Part shown: positions 12,540 through 26,636 of the stretch, in pieces
Position numbering within the stretch: position 1 is the first letter of the stretch
Layout: the number at the start of each line of letters is the position of its first letter
From: Corythucha ciliata
Taxonomy: Eukaryota > Arthropoda > Insecta > Hemiptera > Tingidae
Length of the DNA stretch: 64,000 nucleotides
Reading direction: 5' to 3'
Assembly (NCBI GenBank): GCA_038030265.1
Contig: CM075939.1
Span: 50,139,253 to 50,203,252 of the forward strand
Translations under genes and position numbers: made by a program
Notes under the pieces: model-generated
Database searches by the model: none
What the model was told of the DNA's origin: nothing
The model's input: only the letters and a program-made list of their open reading frames with translations

Positions 12540-12791
12540 TAAAACGATTTGAACGAACCTCAACATTAACTTCAATCTCCAACTTCCCCACAGACAATCA
12601 ACTTCGTTGTCAACACGTAAAGTTGTATACTTAGTTGACAACCATGTTGATCATGTGTGTCTTGATTCAACTACAACATTTTATTTCAACCAGAATTTCA
12701 ACCACCAACTTCCCCACATACAGTCAACTTGGTTGTCAACACGCAATGTTTTAAACTAAGTTGACAACCATGTTGATCGTGTATGGGCCCC
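12540..12791. repeat. Tandem duplication of the right terminal unit of the GGGGCCC element
   Basis: Two successive units each contain AACTTCCCCACA, then CAACTT-GTTGTCAACACG, then AGTTGACAACCATGTTGATC. The outer one ends at the element boundary. Inner GTTGTCAAC/GTTGACAAC motifs are self-complementary, so single strands could fold into hairpins. Confidence 0.7.
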
Positions 12792-12795
12792 TTAA

Positions 12796-14192
12796 TGTGA
12801 GCAATAGCATTGTGGAAGAGCCCTCTTCAAGAAACACCAGGGGGCTTATTCTCTAACTCCGAAGCAATAGCTTTTTCGAAGTCATATGTTTATTTAATTG
12901 ATTTTCTTCAAACAAATGAATGAAATAAACACATGGCTGGCGAAAAAAATATTGCTTGTTGTTAGAGAATAGGCCCCCAGTGCTTGAAAAATGTGCAAGT
13001 TCCCCATTATAGTTACAAAAAATGAACAATTTCGATATCAACATTATTTTACGTAATTGCAGTAAACAATGGCGCTGAAAATTTTGTTCAGCGTGTAAAT
13101 AATGCTGTATATTACACGGAAAATCACTTTCTGAGCTTCCTCAAGAGGCCATGAGCCAAACCTCCAAGTTGCGACTTGAAGGCCCGTTCACAAGCAACCT
13201 ATCAAAATGCTTCATTTTTCGAGGGAATACATTTGTTTGGTTGCATAGACTCCACACAACGCAAGCATAGACCTTGTGAACGGGCAGCCAAGGCTTAGGC
13301 CTGTATGCCAAGTCGTTCCTTGAATTTCCCTCAACCTCAAAGCTCCCTCCCAAACTGTAAAAATTATAAAATAACATGTGATTCTACAGTTTGTGAGGTA
13401 GGTTGGAGTCAAGGAAATTTCGAGGAACGACTTAGCATATTATGGGCCTTAAGCACCTTATAACTTATAAGGCGTGTAGTATAAGGCCCAGCAGGTGATT
13501 CTTTCGGAAGCGCTCCCCCCCCCCCTCACTCTCATAGAACTGGCTCAGAAGACCGCAGAAGGACAACAGCTATGTGTCGGTAGGTGACCACTGACTCCAA
13601 CATCTTTCCCTAATAATTATTAATGAGTCAATTGGGGCAAAAATCTAATTAAATTGCAGTAGGAGCCCCTTTTAATTCACCAAACGTTTTCCCATTTACA
13701 CGTAATAAGCTTTAAAAATCGTGTCTAATTATTTTTATTATAAGTGGGGAGATGGCCGTGTACCACTTGAGGAACCACAGCGTATCATAGTTCGAAAACC
13801 CCTGTATTAGGGAATTCCATTTCTTGGTGCAACATACGACTACATGTATGATACATATTTGGCGAGACAACTAACCACGGAATGGTCAAACTCTAGCACG
13901 TGTCTTATACAGGGCTATTAACGGCTATTTTTAATTAACAATCAGAAGTGTTCACTTCAATACATACGACGTATTACATATTTTGTTTCGATACCTGAAT
14001 ATTCGTAGATATTATTAAAATTTAACATGTCAAAAATGTGTTGGGCCAAAATGGACTACCAACGGAATGATACGAGCCATTTCTTACTTCAGTTTTAAAG
14101 CTACGAATTATAAAGAGAGATTACATCTTTTCAAGCTTTTTTTTTTCTTCGGGGAACATCTCTGAGAATTCTCGAGTTAACAAGCCAAATTT
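12796..14192. other. Gene-free stretch downstream of AP-2 mu
   Basis: No coding exon found. Around 13140-13440 short inverted segments occur (CCCGTTCACAAG near 13183 and CTTGTGAACGGG near 13274), suggesting a small decayed foldback element. A C-run lies near 13508. Confidence 0.5.
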
Positions 14193-17737
<3,545 letters not shown>

Positions 17738-17840
17738 TCAGAACTAAACGAAAAAAACAAAGTAAATTGAATTGACCGCAATGTTGTTGAGGGCTAACAA
17801 TTTCATTTTAACAATTCTTCATAAATAAATAGTACAAAAA

Positions 17841-18030
17841 AATAGTTGTGGCTCTTCGACGGTAATCGGTGTCGGAGCGTCAAGAATCGCAGCGATCGTT
17901 TGTCCGACTTGTGAATTCCATTAGTGTCAATTTTATGCCCGATAAATTCGACAGAATTAGCAAAAAATTTGCGTTTGCTTCGGTCAAGTTTGAGGCCGTG
18001 CTTTTTGAGGCGCTCAAGTAATTCATCTTA
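17841..18030 (-). pseudogene. Fragment of LTR-retrotransposon reverse transcriptase
   Basis: Reading leftward, the frame gives LLERLKKHGLKLDRSKRKFF followed by NSVEFIGHKIDTNGIHKSDK, the thumb/connection signature of Ty3/gypsy-type reverse transcriptases. The frame breaks after HKSD: the expected continuation appears in another frame. Only about 60 codons remain and no LTRs are visible nearby. The scrap lies about 130 bases upstream of the AP-2 mu start, perhaps inside a 5'UTR intron. Confidence 0.75.
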
Positions 18031-18042
18031 AACTTGAAACAC

Positions 18043-18110
18043 CTCTAGAGCCGAGCATTTCCATCCGTCTTCTCGGAATTATATCTTATAGGAAATGCTC
18101 GGCTCCAGAG
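18043..18110. repeat. 20-bp inverted repeat (hairpin)
   Basis: The arms CTCTAGAGCCGAGCATTTCC (18043-18062) and GGAAATGCTCGGCTCCAGAG (18091-18110) are complementary except for one position, around a 28-base loop. Function unknown; perhaps a relic of a small inverted-repeat element. Confidence 0.7.
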
Positions 18111-18519
18111 CTGAATTTTACGAATGGAAAACGCCATAAATGTGTGAAAAGCGCAGTAGTTACCAGTACTGTATATGCAGGGATGATCGGAGGAACGGAG
18201 AAACTAAAGACCCCGACTACACTAGTTTCACACCGTTCCAAACATTTCTTTGATGCGACGGTGGAAAACCGCCAACTGAGGGAGTGCGCCCGTTTCGTTC
18301 TTCAGAACATATTTTCTTTGAAGTTTTGCCGCTCCGAACAAATCAACAAATTTGTTCGGTTCGGAGGAACGGAACGGCATTTTGTTACAAGTGTGCGGAC
18401 AGGGCTTAAGGCTGCGGCGAGCTTGTGACACGGCACACTCGGCTTCGTAAGGCGTTCCGGCAGTGTGCGTTCAACAAACCACGCACCGTACGGGTGTGAA
18501 GTGCACAGTTAGATCTGGG

Positions 18520-18590
18520 TGTGACGTAGGAGCCCAATGGAGGATTAGGCACCTTCCGGGTTCAAAACCCGGCGCCACGAACAAAAAAAA
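18520..18590 (+). repeat. tRNA-derived scrap (SINE-like)
   Basis: CCGGGTTCAAAACCCGG forms a perfect T-arm with a B-box and is followed by CGCCACGA and an A-run. The D- and anticodon arms cannot be drawn and the acceptor stem does not pair, so this is not a working tRNA. A short A-rich tail after the tRNA 3' end would fit a SINE remnant. Confidence 0.45.
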
Positions 18591-18592
18591 AG

Positions 18593-18964
18593 TCTTGAGG
18601 AGTCCCGCAGGGCCGCAAACCCCCCCTCCCCATCCTTGGGCTCATAAGGTAGCACAGTTTTTGTGTTTCCTGGTGTGGCTCAACCCACGCTTTCTATCGC
18701 GGAGCACCTAGCAACTCTGGCAGGTTGAAGGCATTTGGAGTGTACCGATGGTGTGCGAGGGGCACTACCCCCCCCCCATTGTATCCCGTTCTTCAACATA
18801 TTCATTTTGAAAAAAAATTGAAAGTCCCAGTAAAATTATGCCCCCCCCCTCCCATACGCTTCGCCTCTAGGGGTATTGAGTCGCATTAAGCGCTGTGAAA
18901 AGACGGACGGGTCAGTTCTTAACATCCAGTCAATACGACACAAGGGTACTTCGTACATCTAACA
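18593..18964. other. Gene-free stretch with C-runs
   Basis: Two C-runs of nine or more (about 18770 and 18841) and no coding content. Confidence 0.5.
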
Positions 18965-20507
18965 CAGTGGCGGATCTAGGATTTTATCTTGGGAGGGGTT
19001 CTACCATGAATCTCTCTCTTTTTTCCTGAGTTTCAGCCGCAAACAAGCCTCTATACGAACCAATAATTGACTTTTTCTCAAATTATTGACTTTTAACCAT
19101 GAATTAGCGCTTTTCCCCAATTTTTGCCGCGATCCAAGTGCTTTTTCTCAATTTTAGCCGCGAATTTTTTTCTTCATTTCAGACGCGAATCACCACATTT
19201 CCTCAATTTTAGCCGTTAATTAGTGGATTTTCTCAAATTGATCCGCGATTTATCGTTTTTCTCCGTTTCAGCGGCCAATAAGCGCTTCTTGCCCACTTTA
19301 GCCGCGAATTCACTGAATCTTTAACAGCGAATGAGCTCTTCCTCTATATTTTAGACGGCAATCAGCTGATTGTCTCAGTTTTAGCCGCGAGTTAACGTTT
19401 CATTCCTCTAATTTTAGCGTTTTTCTTCACTTCTTAGTCATGCGAATTAACGCTTATCACCATTTTAGCCGAAAGTTATCTCGTTTCCACAGTTCTAGCA
19501 GAGAATTAGCGTTTTATTTTCTTAGTTTTAGCTGAGCATTATTTCCGAATTTTAACCGTGAATTATTCCTCAATTTCACGCCTGAATCACCGCTTTTACT
19601 CAATTTCAGCTTCGAATTTCACAAAATCCGTGAATTTGCGTTTATCTCCATTTCAGCTCCGCTAATGAGCGCCTATTGTTATATTGGCCGTGAATCAACG
19701 CAATTTCCCAATTTTAACCCGGAATTAGCGGTTTGCCTCAGTTTTGGTCGTGAATAAGCGGTTTTTCTATCACTTGTATCCGGGAATTAGCTTTTTTTTA
19801 TTCTCAATTTTTACCGCGATCTAAGCGCTTTTTCTCATTTTTTAGTCGCAAATTATTTCTCAATTTTAGCCACGAATTACCGCGTTTCCTCAATTTTAGC
19901 CAATTTTCTCAAATTGTTCCGCGAATTGGCTTATTTCTCCATTTTAGTTGTGAATGAACGTCTTACTTCAATTTTAGACCGGAATTAGTAGATTTTCTCA
20001 GTTTTAGTCGCGAATTACGTGGCTTTCTCAATTTTTGCCGTGAATTAGCGATTTTTCTCAATTGCGCGTTTTTCTGTTGTTGCCTCGAGAAAACCACGAA
20101 TTTTGCGTTGTCAAAAATTAATTGTTGAGCTAGGTGAGCGATGGACTTCAGCTTTTTCTCAATTATCGCCACATATTAGTGATTTTTTTCACTTTCAGCC
20201 ACGAATTAGTGATTTTTCGTTTTCTACTATGAGTCAACGCTTTACTGCTACCGCTAAAAGCCGCTATTTGATATTAGCGTTTTTTTTCAACGTTCTCCCG
20301 CGTACTTGCCCAAAGAGAGTAGCACATTAGAACACTGTCTCAATTTCTTCTGCCTTAAAGGCCTATAGAATGTGGAGTTGGCGTTTTTTTCTCTGGTTTG
20401 TCCGCGAATTTGCCTTCAGATATCTCGAATTAGTGTATTTTTCCTAATTTAAGTGGCAAATGATCGCTTGTTCTCAATATTTGTCGCTAATCATCGCGTT
20501 GAGACCT
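18965..20507 (-). repeat. Second degenerate minisatellite, behind an AGTGGCGGATCTA end
   Basis: AGTGGCGGATCTAGG near 18966 opens the segment; the inverted counterpart ATAGATCCGCCACTG is at about 26877-26892. From about 19060 imperfect units of roughly 30-35 bp follow, with core TTTTAGCCGCGAATTAGCG and TTTCTCAA spacers; this is the complement of the core in the 9640-10870 array. The array runs to the copia insertion at 20513. The two AGTGGCGGATCTA ends may bound one older element into which the copia element jumped. Confidence 0.7.
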
Positions 20508-20512
20508 AAAAA

Positions 20513-20673
20513 TGTTGAAGTAGAACATCAAAAGATGTATCGTCTTAATTAACCAAATGGGGCTTCACCCTTTTGTTTATTGTTTTTATCCCACCTGCTT
20601 TTTGAACTTGAAAATAGTTGTGTTAAAATAAAACTAAATAGCCCGTTTTTATTTTTCACTCTAAAACTTAATA
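20513..20673 (+). repeat. 5' LTR of copia element
   Basis: 161 bp, beginning TGTTGAAGTAGAACATC and ending AAAACTTAATA, matched by the split 3' copy. It follows AAAAA and is directly followed by the primer-binding-site candidate. AAAATAAAAC near 20625 may supply the polyadenylation signal. Confidence 0.9.
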
Positions 20674-20745
20674 GGTTATGGGTTCAGCGTTTCCCGCGTG
20701 AAAATAAAGTTTTAGGAAAATAGGAACATTGTCGGAGACTTTCGA

Positions 20746-21643
20746 GATGGACCTAAAAGTCAATATCGGACTACTGGAAGGCAAGAGCAATTGGGCTACC
20801 TGGAAGTACTAGGTTTTGATTCTTTTGAGGAGTATTCCCGGAGGCGAAGATGTGGTCAAAGGTACAATTTTGAAGCCCACGAAGCCTAACGCAAGTTCTA
20901 GCGAAAATGAGGTAAGAGACTACGAAATTAAGTTAAACCTCTACCAAAACGCCGATACGAAAGCCCTTCTAGTTTTAACAACTAATATGACTGAAGAGAC
21001 ACTCACTAAAGTGATGCGTTTCGACAATTCGAGAGATGTATGGAATGAGCTCCATAGACTTTATGACGGAGTTACTGAAGACAAAACGTTCAATTTATGT
21101 ATGCAATTTTTCACGTACAAATACGACTCCGACGATGACATGACAAATCACCTCTCAAAATTGAAGAATATTTGGAACAGTCTTAATATAGAAATTTGTT
21201 GTCCGGAACGTCCAGACAAACTTCCAGAAATTCTAATAATTTGCAAAATTCTCGATACACTACTCCCAGAGTATTTTTCGTTTAGATCAAGTTGGCAGTT
21301 AATGCAGAAGTCAGAACGATCGATCGAAAACCTGACTAGTCAGCTTTGTGCTCACGAGAGAGTTTTGAAGGGAGCGTGTGCTGAGTCAAAAGGCGAACAG
21401 GCCTTGTTGTCGTTGTCTAAAGTTAAGACGAAAAGTAAAATAAGTTGCTATTATTGTAAAAAGGAAGGACACATTGTGAAAAATTGTTTGAAGTGGAAAA
21501 AAGACGGTTGTCCACCAAAACAAGTGAACAAGAGGGACAATGAATTGTCTAACATGACATTAATGGTAGCTGACGTTTTTTCAGCTGAAAGTGACCGTAC
21601 AAACTGGGACCGTCGACAATGGGACAACAAACCATATTTGTAA
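20746..21643 (+). pseudogene. Copia gag (nucleocapsid) remnant
   Basis: Starts at ATG 20746 with a gag-like N-terminus, but the frame hits a TAG near 20809 and the continuing frame is shifted by one base. The middle part matches the gag domain of copia elements (MRFDNSRDVWNELHRLYDG about 21015-21070). A CCHC zinc knuckle, C-X2-C-X4-H-X4-C, lies at 21451-21492. A second frame change separates it from the protease region around 21600. Not translatable as a complete protein. Confidence 0.85.
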
Positions 21644-24600
21644 CAATGAAAAAATGTTCAAGTCAATAAAATCTTTCACTAGTCCCCGTAAAGTTACCAC
21701 CGCAGACGGGAAAACAGCGAATGCTGAGGGCTATGGTGACATAGAACTTTCGATTTCGAAAGGTAACTCTATTTCTAAAGTTACTCTATCGAACGTGTGG
21801 TTGGTGCCAAGCATGCACAAGAACCTTTTCTCAGTTCTGTCGGCACATGACAAACACGCCAAGAGTAAGTTCATGTCAACAGCAGAAAGGTGCATTTTTG
21901 AAGTCAATGGGAAGACGATTCTGACGGGAAGGCGAATTCGTCTCAATGGCCTTTATCAATTAGACGTTAAAAATAACTACAGGCACACAACTGTTTCTTC
22001 AATTAATGCAGTTACCAATCAGAACCTATTGCTTCAGCTGTATCACGAACGTTTAGCCCATCAGGACAAACGACATGCAAGAAGAGTCATCGAACGGGAG
22101 CTTGGGGTTAAATTAAGCGGTAATTCTGAGCTATGCGAGGGCTGTGTGTACGGAAAAGCGCACAAATTGAAGTTCGGTACCAGGCAAAGGGCGACTTGTC
22201 CTGGGGAAATAATTCATGCCGATGTCTGTGGCCCGTTTACGAAGTCTTTTTCGGGTTATCGTTATTTTGTTCTTTTTAAAGATGACTTCACAAGATTCAA
22301 ATTTATTTATTTCGTAAAAGAGAAGTCAGAAGTACACGAAAAGTTCCTTCGGGTACTCGAAGAAGCCGATAAAGCAGGTCACCGGGTCCGAGCTCTGATG
22401 TCAGACAACGGAGGTGAATTCGATAATTTAAAAATGAAAAAGACTCTAGATGAACATGGCATCGAACAACTTTTAACGATGCCGTACTGCAGTGAGATGA
22501 ATGGTTTTATCGAAAGGGAAAATCGTACAGTTGTCGAAGCAGCAAGAGCAATGTTACATTCTCACGGCCAATTACCGCAGGCATTGTGGGCAGAATTGAC
22601 AAATGCAGCGGTTTACGTGTTGAATAGAACAGGAAACTCAGGTTCAAAAGATAAGTCACCATTCGAACTCTGGCTGGGGAAAAGACCAAGCATCAAACAT
22701 TTAAGGATCGTCGGAAGCGAATGCTTCGTCCATATCCCGAAACAAAAAAGGAAAAAGTTTGATAAAAAAGCCGTAAAGGGAATCTTTGTCGGATATGACT
22801 TCGGAGGATACAGAATTTGGACTCACGGGAGAAAGATAATCAGATCTAGGGATGTTATATTCAACTAAAAGCCATTAATCATACAGACCGTAATATCCAT
22901 CCCAACAGACGAAAATCACGACAAAGAAATTACACATGGCAAAGAAATAGAAGAAAATAAAATTGAGAAGAAAAGTGACGAAGAAGAAAACTGTCAAGAA
23001 ATAATGGACGATGATGAGAATGAAGACTTTCATGGGTTTTCGGACGAGGAATTTGAAGAAGAAAACCAGACCGTGAAACTTCGAGATCCAAGCCGTATTC
23101 AACCTCCAGAAAGATACGGTTACGTCAATCACTTGGCAACTGAAACTCAAATTCCAGAAACCTATGAAGAAGCGATTCGTTCTGAAGAGGCAAAGAAATG
23201 GAGACAAGCGATGTCAGACGAAATCAGGTCTCTTAAAGAGAACGAAACTTGGGAGCTCGTTAAACTACCTACAAATAAGAAAACCTTGTCTTGCAAGTGG
23301 ATTTTCAAAGCCAAAGAGAATCCAGATGGCACAGTTGAAAGATACAAGGCTAGGCTAGTTTTGAAAGGTTTTTCACAAAAGAAAGGAGTTGATTACCACG
23401 AAACATTTAGTCCTGTTACGAAAATGAGCACCATCCGAACCATTCTAAGTGTCGCAGCAAAGAAAAATATGATTCTTACCCACTTTGACGTTTCTACAGC
23501 GTTTCTTTACGGAAAGCTTGACGAGGGCGAAGAAGTTTTTATAGAACAACCGGAAGGATTCGATGATGGGTCAAGAAGAGTATGCAGGCTTAAGAGAAGC
23601 TTATATGGCCTGAAACAAGCTGCTAGATGTTGGCACAAGCGAATTACTCAAGTTTTCGAAAAACTGGGATTTAAAAAGAGCTCTGCAGATCCCTGTGTTT
23701 TCATTAAAATGGCGGACAACGATCAAATGGTTGTTGCTCTTTATGTAGACGACGGTCTTGTAGCTTCGACTAGCCAAACTCTCCTAGATGATTTTTCAAG
23801 ATAACTTTCAAACCATTGAATTACTTTCTCGGACTAGAAATTCAGCAGGATTCAGATGGTACCATAAAAATTCATCAAAAGAATTACACTAGGCGTCTAC
23901 TAGAGAGGTTTGGCATGGCCTCATGCAAACCGATTTCAACACCAATAATCAGTGGACAAGAAACTACTGAACTAGGGAGAGAAAAAACCACGAATTTTCC
24001 TTTCCGCCAAGCCGTCGGTGGACTTATGTACTTAATGGTTTCAACAAGACCAGATATAGCCTACGCGGTTGGCGTGATGTCTCGGAAATTAGAAAATCCA
24101 ACATCGGAAGACATTATAAAATTAAAACGATTTTCAGGTATCTCAAAGGTACTGAGGACGCCGGAATTGTATTCAGACCTGGAGATTCTACTCTCGAAGG
24201 ATTCAGTGACGCAGATCTCGCTGGAGATGTCGAGACAGGACGTTCAACCACAGGAGTTCTGTGCATTCATGCAAGTGGACCTATATCATGGATGAGCCAG
24301 AGACAATCAAGTGTTGCTCTTTCAACTACAGAAGCCGAGCTAGTAGCTGCGAGTGAGGCTGCTCGAGAAGTCGTTTGGGCAAGCAGACTCTTAGAAGAAT
24401 TGGAATAGAATCGAAAGACTCCAACAATTTTTATCGACAACGAAGCTGCTCTCAAACTGTCTAAAAATCCAGAGTTTCACAAGCGAACAAAACATATAAG
24501 AATTAGACATTTCTATGTGAGAGAGCTGGTTCAAGAAGGAATTTTAGACGTGAAACCTATCAGCTCAAGTCTCCAACACGCTGACGTTCTAACGAAGCCA

Positions 24601-24681
24601 TTAACAAAAGGTCTATTCGTTTGTCGTCCCGGACTACTCCGAGCAGCACGAAATTTTGCAACCTCGCCGGTTATCATGTGA
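21591..24681 (+). pseudogene. Copia pol (protease, integrase, RT, RNase H) remnant
   Basis: The protease site is at the frame change near 21600 and reads DNG instead of the usual D-S/T-G. The integrase has its HHCC finger (about 22050-22165), then HADVCGP, DNGGEF and ERENR around the D, D and E catalytic residues. A TAA stop breaks the frame at 22866-22868; the same frame resumes and carries the reverse transcriptase with KWIFKAK, KARLVLKGFSQ and the YVDD active site (about 23745). Frames shift near 23800 and again near 24140, and a TAG lies at 24406-24408 within RNase H. These breaks mean no active enzyme can come from this copy. Confidence 0.9.
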
Positions 24682-24824
24682 AATAACGCGAAAAAATAAT
24701 GAAAGGTTAGTACTTTCAGTGCTAATAGTGCAGCTCCGGACGACAAACGAATAGACCTAAAGCCTAGGTTGATGGCCTTGTCAAGCAAAATCGGAATGAC
24801 GAACATCTCTTCGATGAGGGAGAG

Positions 24825-26631
24825 TGTTGAAGTAGAACATCAAAATAGTTCGAGAGCTGGCGACAGTCCCATTCAACCGGAAGAACATAGTCACGAAAGG
24901 TGTGCAAAATGATAGCTTACGACCTCCTATTTACGAGTCCTGGAGTCTGCCATGCCGTATCTGGGGCCTAAGGATTTTATAGCTAATCAAAGTCCTTAAT
25001 TTGGGACATGAATTTAAACGGAAGAACATAGTCCTGAAACTGGTCTCATTCGAAAGGTTCTATGGAGTTGATAACGAATAAGATCATCTGCCTGGGGCAT
25101 TTGCCCTCTGTGGCTCGTTAAACTCATGAAATTTGGGAAATTCAAACTAACCGAAAGAACATAGTCCTGAAACTGGTCTCATTCGATAGATTTTATGAAG
25201 ATGATTACAAATGTGGTCGTCTGCCGGTGCCTTCTTGGGGCATTTGCCCTCGGTCACCAGTCAAACGCACTGAATTGGGGTTAATAATTAACCAGAAGAA
25301 CGAAGTCCGAAAAATGGTCTTATGCATCAGTTTTTATGTAGCTGTATACGAAAATAATCGTCTGCCGGCATCAGTCAGGGGCATTTGCCCTCATCAGTGA
25401 CCAGACAAATCGCACGGAGGGAACATAACAAACCGGAAGATCATAGTCCTGAAACTAGTATCATTCGAAAGGTTTTGTGGAACTGATTACGAATATGATC
25501 GCCTGCCGGCGTCTGCCTGGGCATTTGCCTTCAGTGATCAGTCAAACTGCACTGAGGGAAAATAATTAACCGGAAGATCTTAGTCCTGAAACTGCTGTTA
25601 TTCGATAGGTTTTTTGCAGATGATTGCGAATACGATCGTCTGCCTGGAGCATTTGCTGTCGGTGGCCAGAGAAGAAGGAAAGTCCCGACCTGACCGGAAG
25701 TCGAAAGGTTTCGTGTAGCTGAATAAAGAAATGATCGTCTGCCCACGTCTGCCAGGGGCATTTTCCCTCAGTGAACAGTCAAACAGCGCAAAGGGAAATT
25801 GCTTCCCGCCAAGGGAAAATGCCCCAAGCAGACGCCGCAGTCGATCATATTCGTATTGAGGTCCATGAAACCTGTTGAATGAGACCTGTTTCAAGACCAT
25901 GTTCTTCCGGTTAGTTAATTTCCCTTTGCGCAGTTTGACTGATCGTATTGGGCAATTGCCCCTGGCAGACGATCATTTTCGTAATCATCTCCATTAAACC
26001 TTTCGAATAAGACCAGTTAATACAGGACTATGATCTTCCGGTTAATCATCTTTGCTGTGTGCAGTTTGACTGATCACTGAAGGCAAATGCCCCAGGCAGA
26101 TGGCGGATGGATGGAGTCGATCACATTCGTAATCAGCCCCATGAAACCTTTCGAACGAGGCTAGTTTCAGGACTATGATCTTCCGGTTAATTATTTCCCC
26201 TCTGAGCAGTTTGACTGGTCACTGAGGGCAAGTGCCCCAGGCAGACGATCATATTCGTATTCAGCAACATAAAACCTGTTGCATAAGACCATTTTACGGA
26301 CTTCGTTCTTCCGGTTAATTAAAATTCCCAAAATTTTGTGAGTTTGGCGAGCCACTGAGGGCAAATGCCCCAGGCAGACGGTGGCAGACGATCATATTCG
26401 TAATCAGCTCCATAAAACCTTTCGAATGAGACCAGTTTCATGACTATGTTCTTCCGGTTGAATGGGACTGTCGCCAGCTCTCGGTCTAAAAGATGTATCG
26501 TCTTAATTAACCAAATGGGGCTTCACCCTTTTGTTTATTGTTTTTATCCCACCTGCTTTTTGAACTTGAAAATAGTTGTGTTAAAATAAAACTAAATAGC
26601 CCGTTTTTATTTTTCACTCTAAAACTTAATA
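24825..26631 (+). repeat. 3' LTR of copia element, split in two
   Basis: The first 21 bases are at 24825-24845 and the remainder at 26488-26631, with AAAA present on both sides of the insertion (24842-24845 and 26488-26491), consistent with a 4-base target duplication. Confidence 0.88.
24846..26487. mobile_element. Foldback element built of tandem ~130-bp repeats
   Basis: Terminal inverted repeats begin TAG--CGAGAGCTGGCGACAG and continue through CCCATTCAACCGGAAGAACA. Inside, about six or seven imperfect units of roughly 120-140 bp run in one orientation (24880-25790), each with ACCGGAAGAACATAGTCCTG, TCATTCGAAAGGTTTTATGG, GATCGTCTGCC and GGGGCATTTGCCCTCAGTG blocks; a similar series runs in the opposite orientation (25800-26480). 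There is no open frame of note. The structure, long inverted repeats each made of direct repeats, is that of foldback (FB-like) elements. It interrupts the copia 3' LTR, so it arrived later. Confidence 0.85.
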
Positions 26632-26636
26632 AAAAA

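Larger units (their letters stand above)
6880..12791. mobile_element. 5.9-kb composite flanked by GGGGCCCATACACG inverted repeats (TTAA-type)
   Basis: The left end starts GGGGCCCATACACGATCAAC at 6880 and continues through ATGGTTGTCAACTT; its reverse complement closes at 12791. The right end is followed by TTAA (12792-12795); the left is preceded by TTTAAA, so a TTAA target duplication (as in piggyBac-like elements) is plausible but not clean. The interior contains other insertions: a MITE (7351-7673), a mariner pseudogene, a minisatellite and a tRNA-bearing element. No transposase of a TTAA-type family is visible inside. It may be one large non-autonomous element swollen by later insertions, or two MITEs bracketing unrelated DNA. 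Confidence 0.55.
20513..26631 (+). mobile_element. Ty1/copia LTR retrotransposon, decayed, 3' LTR interrupted
   Basis: The 5' LTR (20513-20673, 161 bp, TGTTGAAG...CTTAATA) reappears as two pieces, 24825-24845 and 26488-26631, separated by a 1.64-kb foldback insertion. Five-base AAAAA repeats flank the whole element (20508-20512 and 26632-26636). A likely primer-binding site, GGTTATGGGTTCAG, begins at 20674, and a polypurine tract GATGAGGGAGAG precedes the 3' LTR (about 24813-24824). The coding region has gag, protease, integrase, reverse transcriptase and RNase H in the copia order, broken by frameshifts and stops. The two LTR copies are nearly identical where comparable, so insertion is fairly recent despite the coding lesions. 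Confidence 0.93.

Noticed and set aside
18520..18590. Working tRNA gene
   Set aside because: Only the T-arm folds; D-arm, anticodon arm and acceptor stem cannot be drawn.
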